From: Nitrospirota bacterium
GTDB lineage: Bacteria; Nitrospirota; Thermodesulfovibrionia; Thermodesulfovibrionales; Dissulfurispiraceae
Direction: 5' to 3'
Length of the DNA stretch: 64,000 nucleotides
NCBI GenBank assembly: GCA_040752355.1
Contig: JBFMHE010000011.1
Span: 1 to 64,000, forward strand
A program made the translations under genes and the position numbers. Shown here piece after piece: positions 42,393 through 50,700 of the stretch. Every line of letters begins with the position of its first letter. The first letter of the stretch is position 1. The notes under the pieces were generated by a model that saw only the letters and a list, made by a program, of their open reading frames with translations, was not told the origin of the DNA and searched no databases.

Positions 42393-43699
42393 TCTCTCTT
42401 TCCAAACGATCGGTGGTATTGCGCAGCCTTCTGTGCAGCCTGGCGATACCCGTAGCCCCTTCCCCATTGCGATGCCGGACGGGATGCCATAGACCGCGAT
42501 GCCCCGGCGCCTGCAGCGGCCGGAGAGGGCGTGCTCCTCTTCTGGCTCCTGCTCTGGCCTGCCCCCGCCGGAACGGGCGTCTGCTTCCCCTGCTCTCCTG
42601 TTCGCGAGACATTGAGCAGCAGCCCTATGGCGAGCATGTTCACCATGAGCGACGAGCCTCCGTAACTGATGAACGGCAGCGGCAATCCCTTGGTGGGCAC
42701 CATCCCGGTCACCACGGCAAAATTGATGACCGCCTGAATGGCGATCATCATGGCGATGCCGAAGGCGAGATAATAGGAAAAGCTGTCCTGCGTCCTCCGG
42801 GCGATGGTAATCCCCCTCAGGAAGAGCACGAAGAAGAGAAACGCCACGCCGACAGCGCCGACGAACCCCAGCTCCTCGCCGATCAGCGAGAAGATGAAGT
42901 CCGTATGCACTTCCGGGAGGAACGAGAGCTTCTGCATCCCCTCGCCGAGCCCCACTCCCGTAAGCCCGCCGCTGCCGAGGGCGATGAAGGACTGCACGAG
43001 CTGGAAGCCGCTGCCCTGGGGATCTTTCCAGGGGTCGAGAAAGGCCACCACGCGCTTCATCCGGTAGGGTTCGGACACCAGCTTAATGACAACGGGAATG
43101 CCCAGGACGCCGAGGGAAAAGAGATACCGCAGACGGATGCCCGACAGAAAGAGCATCGCCATGGTCAGGATGGCGAGGCTCATTACCGCGCCGAAATCGG
43201 GCTGCTTGAGGAAGACGACCTGGAACGCGCCCATAATGACGACGGGAATAAAGAACGAAAGGAACCGGTCTCTCCTGAAGCTCGCCAGGCTCATGTAGTA
43301 GGAGAGAAAGACCACCATGCAAAGCTTCACCAATTCGGATGGCTGAAAGGTGGACGGCCAGACGCGTATCCACCGCCGCGCGCCCCCTGCGGTGACGCCG
43401 AGGGGCGTAAAGACCATCAACAGACAGATGAACGACAGGACGAGCAGGGGAATCGCGAGCTTCTTCAGCCATTCGCGCGGAACCCTGCAGGCGACCAGCA
43501 TGATCGTGAGGCCCAGCCCCACGGTGAAGAGCTGCTTCCCGAGAAAGCCGAACTGGCTTACCGCCACTCCTTTCTTGCGGTATTTCTCGATCACGTCGGG
43601 AGAGATGACCGACGTAGAGCTGTAGACGGCGGTAAGCCCGATGAGGATGAGCAGGAAGACCAGCACCACGATCCAGCGATCATACGAGGCCTGTTTCAT
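42389..43699 (-). CDS. ftsW: SEDS glycosyltransferase FtsW with an extended basic tail
   Basis: The 436-residue SEDS polymerase of septal peptidoglycan works with FtsI. Ten membrane helices span about 10-365 with conserved SEDS motifs (FQPSELVKLC, KQPDFG and LPFISYGGSS). The last about 70 residues form an unusual cytoplasmic extension rich in Ala, Pro, Ser, Gly and basic residues (from GEQGKQTPV to HRSFGKRE). Both ends overlap neighbours by four bases (murD and murG). Confidence 0.95.
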   Translation of the reverse strand: MKQASYDRWIVVLVFLLILIGLTAVYSSTSVISPDVIEKYRKKGVAVSQFGFLGKQLFTVGLGLTIMLVACRVPREWLKKLAIPLLVLSFICLLMVFTPLGVTAGGARRWIRVWPSTFQPSELVKLCMVVFLSYYMSLASFRRDRFLSFFIPVVIMGAFQVVFLKQPDFGAVMSLAILTMAMLFLSGIRLRYLFSLGVLGIPVVIKLVSEPYRMKRVVAFLDPWKDPQGSGFQLVQSFIALGSGGLTGVGLGEGMQKLSFLPEVHTDFIFSLIGEELGFVGAVGVAFLFFVLFLRGITIARRTQDSFSYYLAFGIAMMIAIQAVINFAVVTGMVPTKGLPLPFISYGGSSLMVNMLAIGLLLNVSRTGEQGKQTPVPAGAGQSRSQKRSTPSPAAAGAGASRSMASRPASQWGRGYGYRQAAQKAAQYHRSFGKRE

Positions 43700-45105
43700 A
43701 GCGCGTTCACCAGTTTTTTGAACTGCCTGCCCCGGTCCTCAAAATCCTTGAACATATCGAAACTGGCGCACGCCGGGGAGAGGAGCACCACATCGCCCGG
43801 AGCGGCGAGCTGTTTCGCCCGCGCGACGGCGCTCTGAAAGTCGTCTTCCATCACGGTCTGCGCAACGTCCCCGAGCGCCTTCCGCAGCTTCTCCCGGGCC
43901 TCGCCGATGAGGACGAGCGCTTTGACGCGCTCCTTTACGAGCGGCCGCAGCACGGCGAAGTCGCTGTCCTTGTCCCTGCCTCCTGCGATAAGCACCACCG
44001 GCTCCGAAAAGCTCTCGAGGGACTTGATGACCGCTCCCACATTCGTTCCTTTGGAGTCATTGATGAAGGTCACGCCGTCGAGCTCGCGCACCGCTTCGAG
44101 ACGATGCTCGAGGCCGGGAAAGCTCCGGAGCGTCTCTGCCACGGCATCGGCGCCGCAGCCCGACACCAGGGCCATCAGCGATGCGGCCATCGCGTTTTCG
44201 ATGTTGTGGACACCCTTGATGGCGATGGCGGAGCCAGGGACCGCAAAGTCCGGCGGCGCCGTAACACCCTGCAGGCGGGGGATCGAGAAGACGATACGCC
44301 CTTCGCGGTAATACGCCCCTTCGACGGGCCGCTTCCTGCTGAAATAGAGGATGCGGGGGGAGCCCTTGATACGGTTCAGCACCTCCTCCGTCATCTCGTC
44401 GTCCGCATTGAGGATGAGAACATCGCCCTCGCGCTGGTTGAGCGCTATCCTGCACTTCGCCCCGGTGTATTCCTCAAGGGAGTGGTAGCGGTCGAGATGA
44501 TCGGGGGTAATGTTCAGGATCGAAGCGCAGGTCGGCCTGAAGGTCTCGATCGTTTCGAGCTGGAAGCTCGAGACCTCCACGACGAAACACTCCGCACGGC
44601 CCCCCTGTTCCGTGCTCCCGGAGAGCACCTCGGTAAGGGCCGTACCGATATTGCCGCCGAAGAGGGTCCTGAACCCGCCGTTCTTCATCATTGCGTAGAC
44701 GAGGGAGGCGGTCGTCGATTTTCCGTTGGTGCCGGTGACGGCGAGCAGCAGCGGTCTCTTCGCCTGCGGGAGGGCGTCCTCGCTTATCAGCTGATAAGCG
44801 AGCTCCAGCTCACCGATGACGGGAATCCCTCGTGCCGCAGCCTGCCGCAAGGGAGCGATCGTGAGGGGCACACCGGGGCTGATCACGATGAGATCGGTCT
44901 CCTCGAAGAGCGAGAGGGGATGATGACCGAGCTCCTTCTTCACGGCGGGGTCGAGATGATCGAGAAATCCGGCGAGCTCCTGCGGCTTCTTTTTATCGGT
45001 GACGGTTACGGCGGCGCCGAGCCGGGAGAGCAGATTCGCTGCGCCGACGCCGCTGCGCGCAAGGCCGACAACGGTCGCCCGTTTACCGTTCAGATCCCGC
45101 ACCAT
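43696..45105 (-). CDS. murD: UDP-N-acetylmuramoylalanine-D-glutamate ligase
   Basis: The 469-residue Mur ligase adds D-Glu. The N-terminal Rossmann part has VVGLARSGVGAANLL, the ATP loop is VTGTNGKSTTASLV (about 125-138), ending with the FINDSKGTNVGAV and AGGRDKDSD segments. The stop overlaps the ftsW start. The preceding 100 bp separate it from the dacA-like gene and show nothing notable. Confidence 0.95.
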   Translation of the reverse strand: MVRDLNGKRATVVGLARSGVGAANLLSRLGAAVTVTDKKKPQELAGFLDHLDPAVKKELGHHPLSLFEETDLIVISPGVPLTIAPLRQAAARGIPVIGELELAYQLISEDALPQAKRPLLLAVTGTNGKSTTASLVYAMMKNGGFRTLFGGNIGTALTEVLSGSTEQGGRAECFVVEVSSFQLETIETFRPTCASILNITPDHLDRYHSLEEYTGAKCRIALNQREGDVLILNADDEMTEEVLNRIKGSPRILYFSRKRPVEGAYYREGRIVFSIPRLQGVTAPPDFAVPGSAIAIKGVHNIENAMAASLMALVSGCGADAVAETLRSFPGLEHRLEAVRELDGVTFINDSKGTNVGAVIKSLESFSEPVVLIAGGRDKDSDFAVLRPLVKERVKALVLIGEAREKLRKALGDVAQTVMEDDFQSAVARAKQLAAPGDVVLLSPACASFDMFKDFEDRGRQFKKLVNAL

Positions 45106-45205
45106 CCGCCCGGCGCTGCCAGCATAACCCGATACGCAGCACGCCGTGCGCAGACGTCTACGGGGGAACTGCGGCGATCACGAGGATTTTCTTTGCGGAA
45201 GCCGC

Positions 45206-46339
45206 TCATGAAACGCCCTTCTCCGCCGCTTTCTTCCCTTCGTTGGCAAGATTGACGCCGGAGCTCTTCTTCTTGGGCTTCTTGGCGACCGCTGTCTTGA
45301 CCTTTTTCGCTTTGGCTTTCTTCACGCTCGCCTTTTTGACCGCCGTCTTCTTCACGCCCGTCTTCTTGGCGAGCTTCGCGCTTTTGTACTTTTTCTTCGA
45401 GGGAGCAGTGTACGACGCCAGTACGATGGGGCTTTCATTCGCGCTGGTGAAGTAGATCATGGGTTCGGCCTGCTGCGCAAGCACCTCATAGCCTTTCACC
45501 AGGAGCATCCTCGAGTCCTGCCAGAGGTCATCCCGCACCGACTCGCCGAGGACCGCGGTGATCAGCGTGCTCTGGTCCCTCGATGCAGCGGAGACGAAGC
45601 AGTGGCGGGCCGCCCTCGTGTAGCCCGTCTTTCCGCCGATGAACTCATCATCGGTCCAGAGGAGCTGGTTGGTGTTCTTGACGAAGAGGCGCCTGCCGTC
45701 GAGAGAGGACACCTCCTTGGTCCTCGTATTGAGGATCTCCTTGATGAGGGGATAGCTCAACGCCTCTTTCATGACCTTGGCGAGGTCGAAGGCGGTGATG
45801 TACTGATTCGGTCCCGGGAGGCCCGAGGCATTGGCGAAACGGGTATTCTCGGCGCCCATCTGCGCGGCCTTCTCGTTCATGAGCGCCACGAACGCCGCCT
45901 CGGAGCCCGCAGTCGCCTCGGCGAGGGCGACGGCGGCGCTGTTGACGGACCTCATGAGCGCGAGCGAAAGCATCTCCCGCACCGTATACCGCTCACCCGC
46001 CCGGATATAGGGAGACACGGAAGGGGTGTTCGCCGCATTCCTGCTCACTGTTATGATTGTTTCGGGGTGGAGCCGGTCGAGGGCGACCATGGCGGTGACG
46101 AGCTTGGTCGTGCTCGCCGGAGGAAGCTTCCAGTTGGGATTCTTCGCATAGAGTATTTTTTCCGTTACGCCGTCGATGACAATGGCAGCCCGTGCGGTTA
46201 TCTCTTCAGCGCGGACCGCCGGGCCCTGGAAGAGGACCAGGGAGAGGAAGAATGCCGCCACTCCCTGCACGATGCGGAATGCAGGCCGTGATGCGGCGCG
46301 GGACACTATTCGACAGGCAGTACGGCATAGTACGTTCAT
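45206..46339 (-). CDS. D-alanyl-D-alanine carboxypeptidase (S11) with a lysine-rich tail
   Basis: The 377-residue periplasmic PBP5-type enzyme has a long signal region (cleavage near AVRAEE, about residue 45) and motifs PASTTKL (SxxK), SVNSA (SxN) and GKTGYT (KTG). After the catalytic domain it lacks the usual PBP5 beta-domain and amphipathic anchor; instead residues about 310-377 are Lys/Ala/Val repeats (KKTGVKK, KKASVKK, KKAKAKKVK), like a histone H1 tail. Location between mraY and murD is unusual for the division cluster. Confidence 0.9.
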   Translation of the reverse strand: MNVLCRTACRIVSRAASRPAFRIVQGVAAFFLSLVLFQGPAVRAEEITARAAIVIDGVTEKILYAKNPNWKLPPASTTKLVTAMVALDRLHPETIITVSRNAANTPSVSPYIRAGERYTVREMLSLALMRSVNSAAVALAEATAGSEAAFVALMNEKAAQMGAENTRFANASGLPGPNQYITAFDLAKVMKEALSYPLIKEILNTRTKEVSSLDGRRLFVKNTNQLLWTDDEFIGGKTGYTRAARHCFVSAASRDQSTLITAVLGESVRDDLWQDSRMLLVKGYEVLAQQAEPMIYFTSANESPIVLASYTAPSKKKYKSAKLAKKTGVKKTAVKKASVKKAKAKKVKTAVAKKPKKKSSGVNLANEGKKAAEKGVS

Positions 46340-46410
46340 ATATCACCTCAGAAGGAACTATTATAACAATACGCGTACGCTAACCACTATACGGAGGTAC
46401 TCTGCTCCTG

Positions 46411-47493
46411 TCACCTCAATTTTAAAGATGCCAGGCTGAATAATGCAAGTATTATTCCTATGATCCAGAACCGGACGATCACCTTCGGTTCCTGCCATCC
46501 CTTGAGCTCGAAATGGTGGTGCAGGGGCGCCATCCTGAAGATCCTCTTGCCGGTCGACTTGTACGAGGCGACCTGCAGCACCACGGATATGGTCTCGATA
46601 ACGAAAATACCGCCGACCACGACCAGCACGATCTCGTGCTTCGTCACCACCGCGAGCGTGCCCAGCGCGCCGCCCAGACCGAGGGAGCCGACGTCGCCCA
46701 TGAAGACCTCGGCAGGATAGGCGTTATACCAGAGGAACCCCAGGGAGGCCCCCAAAAGGGCTCCGCAAAACACGGTGAGCTCGCCGATGCCCGGCAGATA
46801 GAGCACCTGCAGATACCGGGCGAACTGCGCATGCCCCGAAAGGTAGACGAGGGCCATGTTCGCAATCGCCGCGATCGCGACGAGGCCGATCGCGAGGCCG
46901 TCGATGCCATCGGTGAGGTTGACGGCATTGGACGACCCTACGATGACAAACACGGCAAAGGGTATGTAGAAGACGCCGAGATCGAAAAGCCACCGCTTGA
47001 AAAAGGGGATGCTGAGCACCGTATTATAAGGGTCGTGCGGGTTGGCATAGAGGAAGACGCCGATGGCGAAGGCGATAGCCATTTGCGCTCCGAATTTATA
47101 CCACGCCCGCAACCCCTTCGGGTTCCGCTTGACCACTTTGAGATAATCGTCGATGAACCCGATGGCGCCGAACCCGAGCAGCGCGATCATCACCATCCAG
47201 ACGTACATGTTCCTGAAGTTGCCCCACATGAGCATGGCGACGGTGAGCGAGGTCAGGATGATGATGCCGCCCATGGTCGGCGTCCCTGCCTTCGAGAGGT
47301 GCGTCTTCGGCCCGTCCTCGCGTATCTGCTGGGTCATGCTGATGCGCCGCAGCCACCTGATCATCGGCGGCGCGATGAAAAACGAGACGAGCAGTGCCGT
47401 GAGCGCCGCGAGCGACGTCCTGAACGTAATATACCGAAAAACATTGAAGGCGGAGAGATAGCCGTGCATACCGTAGAGGAGCTCGAAGATCAC
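46411..47493 (-). CDS. mraY: Phospho-N-acetylmuramoyl-pentapeptide transferase
   Basis: The 360-residue polytopic enzyme makes lipid I. Ten helices are expected. Signature parts are KAGTPTMGGIIIL (about 67-79), GFIDDYLKVVK with the DD pair, NLTDGIDGLAIG and the C-terminal MAPLHHHFELKGW. The GTG start at 47493 overlaps the murF stop (GTGA). A 71-bp gap separates its stop from the dacA-like gene. Confidence 0.96.
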   Translation of the reverse strand: MIFELLYGMHGYLSAFNVFRYITFRTSLAALTALLVSFFIAPPMIRWLRRISMTQQIREDGPKTHLSKAGTPTMGGIIILTSLTVAMLMWGNFRNMYVWMVMIALLGFGAIGFIDDYLKVVKRNPKGLRAWYKFGAQMAIAFAIGVFLYANPHDPYNTVLSIPFFKRWLFDLGVFYIPFAVFVIVGSSNAVNLTDGIDGLAIGLVAIAAIANMALVYLSGHAQFARYLQVLYLPGIGELTVFCGALLGASLGFLWYNAYPAEVFMGDVGSLGLGGALGTLAVVTKHEIVLVVVGGIFVIETISVVLQVASYKSTGKRIFRMAPLHHHFELKGWQEPKVIVRFWIIGIILALFSLASLKLR

Positions 47494-48977
47494 TGCTGCG
47501 CCCTCCCCGGTCCGCGATGAGCCGCCTCGACCGCTGCCAGGACCCTTTCCATCCGCATGCCGCGGGACCCTTTGATGAGGACGATGTCTCCCTCTTTCAC
47601 GATCGAGACCAGCGCCGCAGCAGCATTCTCCGCGGTATCCTCGTGCAGCGCCGTGCCCGTGAATGCGGCGACGGCGTGCGCCATGAGGGGACCGGCGCCG
47701 ATGACGACAGCGACAGGCAGCTCCGCCATCCAGGCCCCGAGCTTCCGGTGCGCCTCGACGGCGAAGTCGCCGAGCTCGAGCATATCGCCGAGCACGGCTA
47801 TCGCCCGCCGGGAGCCCTGCTGTCCCGGGCCCGATGCCTGAACGCGCCGCACCAGCTCTTTTACCGATGCCTCCATCGATGAGGGATTCGCGTTGTAGCA
47901 GTCGTTCAGATAGGTCACCCCGCCGATCCGCCTGATCTCGAATCGCAGCGCAACGCCGCCGAAGGCCTCGAGTCCTGCCTTGATCTCCTGCAGGGCAAAC
48001 CCGATCGTAGAGGCGGCTGCGGCTGCGGCGAGGGCGTTGTACACATTGAACAGCCCTGCAAGCCGGAGCTGCACCGCTATCTGTTCACCTCGCGCGACCA
48101 GGGAGAACCTCGTCCCCTCGTCGCTGAACACCGTATCTTCGGCCCTGACCGTCGCCTCCGGCTGCTCGATGCCGAAGGTCACCACCGTTCCCTTGAACGT
48201 CTCGTTCACCCCTTCCATGAGAAAAGCGTCATCGGCATTGACGACGAGCTTCGTTACGTACGGAGCGATCTCGAGCTCCGCTGCCCTCACCCTCTCGATC
48301 GATCCGAACCCCTCGATATGCTCGTAGCCGATATTGGTGACCACGCCGATATCCGGCAGGCCGATGCTGCAGAGCTGGTCCACGTCCCCGGGCCGGTTGG
48401 TCCCCATCTCGAGAACCAGTGCGTCGGTATCCCCGCTGATCCGCGTCATGGAAAGGGGCATGCCGATGTGGTTATTGAGATTGCCAGCGGTCTTGAGCAC
48501 GTTCCAGCGGGTCTCGAGAATCGAGCAGATCAGCTCTTTAGTGGTCGTCTTCCCGTTGCTCCCAACGACAGAGACGACGCTGCCCGCAAACCGCTTCCTC
48601 AGGAAGCGCGCCAGATCGTGGAGAGCCCGCAGGGTGTCATCCACCGCGATAAGAACTTTAGGAGCGGCGGCCCTGCCGTCGTAATCCGCACTATGCAATG
48701 ACGGTTCCTGTGAGAGCGCCTCCATTACGCACTGCGCAGTACGATGTACCAGGGCGCCGCCGGCGACCTTCAGGGCATCTTTGACAAAGTCATGCCCGTC
48801 GAAGCGGTCTCCCTTGAGCGCCAGGAAAAGCTCCCCCTCCTTGATTGTCCTCGAATCGATGGATATGCCCGGGAATACGATCTCCGCCGGGGAGAAATCC
48901 GGCATGCCGCCGGGAGCGATAGTGAGAGGGATGAGCGTTCCCCCCGTTGCTTCGGCGATATCCTGCGCCTTGATCAT
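47490..48977 (-). CDS. murF: UDP-MurNAc-tripeptide-D-Ala-D-Ala ligase
   Basis: The 495-residue Mur ligase completes the pentapeptide. It has FPGISIDSRTIKEGELFLALKG at the N-terminus (about 29-50), ATP loop VVGSNGKTTTKEL, and the C-terminal YNANPSSMEASV and VLGDMLELG. The ATG at 48977 gives the usual N-terminus; an in-frame GTG at 49013 overlaps the end of murE and is the alternative. The gap to murE is 23 bp. Confidence 0.94.
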   Translation of the reverse strand: MIKAQDIAEATGGTLIPLTIAPGGMPDFSPAEIVFPGISIDSRTIKEGELFLALKGDRFDGHDFVKDALKVAGGALVHRTAQCVMEALSQEPSLHSADYDGRAAAPKVLIAVDDTLRALHDLARFLRKRFAGSVVSVVGSNGKTTTKELICSILETRWNVLKTAGNLNNHIGMPLSMTRISGDTDALVLEMGTNRPGDVDQLCSIGLPDIGVVTNIGYEHIEGFGSIERVRAAELEIAPYVTKLVVNADDAFLMEGVNETFKGTVVTFGIEQPEATVRAEDTVFSDEGTRFSLVARGEQIAVQLRLAGLFNVYNALAAAAAASTIGFALQEIKAGLEAFGGVALRFEIRRIGGVTYLNDCYNANPSSMEASVKELVRRVQASGPGQQGSRRAIAVLGDMLELGDFAVEAHRKLGAWMAELPVAVVIGAGPLMAHAVAAFTGTALHEDTAENAAAALVSIVKEGDIVLIKGSRGMRMERVLAAVEAAHRGPGRAQQ

Positions 48978-49000
48978 GATTAAGCCTGTTACCTCCCGGT

Positions 49001-50671
49001 TCAGCAAGAGCACTCCTTCGACCGGGCGGAATAGAGCCCGTCATAGGTCGACCCGCCGCCGAACGCCGGCCTGCTGATCGTCCTCCGTATGGCGTTTTCG
49101 AGGGCGGTCCGGTCGCTGAAGCCGTGACGGATGCCCTTGATCTCCTGGTAATCCTCGTGCCCTTTCCCTGCCACCAGCACGATATCGCCGGAGGACGCCA
49201 GCTCGACCGCCATGCTTATCGCCACGTGCCTGTCGGGTATCACTATATAATTATCGGTTTTTATGCCTTTTTCTATATCCCGTATGATCGCCTTGGGGTC
49301 CTCGTTGCGCGGGTTGTCGGACGTGATAATGACGAAGTCGCTCAGTGCGGCGGCAATGGCGCCCATCTTCGAACGTTTTCCCTTGTCCCGGTTGCCGCCG
49401 CAGCCGACGACGGTGATGATCTTCCCGTTCCCGGCTCTCCCGGGCTCACCCTCGCCCGGCATCGAGAACCGGCGGCGCTTCACCTTCAGCATGCGCTCCG
49501 CTTTCTCGACGAAACGATACGCCTCGAGCAGCTGACGGGCGGTCAGGAGCAGGCGCTCCAGGGCGTCCTCGGTGTGGGCGTAGTCCACGACAGCGAGGAA
49601 ATCCTGTCCCACGTCGACCTTTTCGAACCTTCCTTTCACCAATCCTGCCATAGCAATTCCCTCCCTTATTACCGGAAATGGTATTCCGAGCATTCGCGCA
49701 GCGCTCACTGCGGAAAGAATGTTGTAGAGATTCGTGGTTCCTACGAGAGGAGAGGTCATTGCAGCCTCCAGCACCGCATCCCCCTGCTCCTTGAGCCTTA
49801 CGGTGAAAGATAATCCCTTGAAGGTCGATTTCACCCCGCTGACGGTAACGTCGGCATCGGCATTCTCGACGGCATAGGAGAGCGTGCGCGTCCCCCGCTC
49901 CCTGAGCGTCTCGAGAAGGCGGCGGCCGTACGCATCATCGGCATTGACCACGGCAAAGCCGCCGGCGGCGAGCAGCTCGGTAAAGAGCCTCTCCTTTGCC
50001 TCGAAATAAGCATCCATTGTCTTGTGGAAATCGAGATGGTCCCTCGTCAGGTTGGTAAACACCGCGCCGGCGAACCGCGTATGCGCCACCCGCTTCTGCG
50101 CCAGCGCATGCGACGAGACCTCGGTAACGATATGGCTGCAGCCCCGGTCAGCCATCTCCCGGAGCAGGGCCTGGAAGTCGGGGGCCTCCGGCGTCGTATG
50201 GGGCGCAGCCGCAACGGTATCCCTGATCAGGTACTGTATGGTCCCGATCAGGCCGACCGCCTTGCCCCACTGCTCGAGAATGGCCTTGATCAGGTAGGAG
50301 GTGGTCGTCTTCCCGTTCGTGCCCGTAATACCGACGACCGTGAGCTGCTCGGACGGCCTGCCGTAGAAGGCATGCGACAGCCGCGCCATCGCATCACGTA
50401 TATCGTCGACGCCTATCCAGACCGCATCGCGAAAGCGGTCTTGCAGGCCCGTATCAATGCTCCCTTTTTCGTACACGACAGCCGCGGCGCCGCGCTCGAA
50501 CGCGTCCTCGATGAAGTCATTGCCGTTGACCCGCTCGCCCTTTACGGCAACGAACAGCCAGCCTTTACCGGCTTTGCGGGAGTCGCAGGTTATCCCGGCG
50601 ATGATCCGCCTGTCGTCTCCGCATACCGTATCGCCCTTCCCTATGATATCTCTCACTCTGATTTTGTTCAT
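49001..50671 (-). CDS. murE: UDP-MurNAc-tripeptide synthetase, meso-DAP adding
   Basis: The 556-residue Mur ligase has ITGTNGKTTTSYLI as ATP loop (about 109-122) and SDNPRNEDP, the DNPR motif that selects meso-diaminopimelate, indicating Gram-negative-type peptidoglycan. It is longer than usual (about 490-510): a basic insert of roughly 40 residues (VEKAERMLKVKRRRFSMPGE and following) precedes VVGCGGNRDKGKR. The ATG at 50671 has GGGGGGAG upstream. Confidence 0.94.
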   Translation of the reverse strand: MNKIRVRDIIGKGDTVCGDDRRIIAGITCDSRKAGKGWLFVAVKGERVNGNDFIEDAFERGAAAVVYEKGSIDTGLQDRFRDAVWIGVDDIRDAMARLSHAFYGRPSEQLTVVGITGTNGKTTTSYLIKAILEQWGKAVGLIGTIQYLIRDTVAAAPHTTPEAPDFQALLREMADRGCSHIVTEVSSHALAQKRVAHTRFAGAVFTNLTRDHLDFHKTMDAYFEAKERLFTELLAAGGFAVVNADDAYGRRLLETLRERGTRTLSYAVENADADVTVSGVKSTFKGLSFTVRLKEQGDAVLEAAMTSPLVGTTNLYNILSAVSAARMLGIPFPVIREGIAMAGLVKGRFEKVDVGQDFLAVVDYAHTEDALERLLLTARQLLEAYRFVEKAERMLKVKRRRFSMPGEGEPGRAGNGKIITVVGCGGNRDKGKRSKMGAIAAALSDFVIITSDNPRNEDPKAIIRDIEKGIKTDNYIVIPDRHVAISMAVELASSGDIVLVAGKGHEDYQEIKGIRHGFSDRTALENAIRRTISRPAFGGGSTYDGLYSARSKECSC

Positions 50672-50700
50672 ATGCACGCTCCCCCCGTCGATGGTGACGC

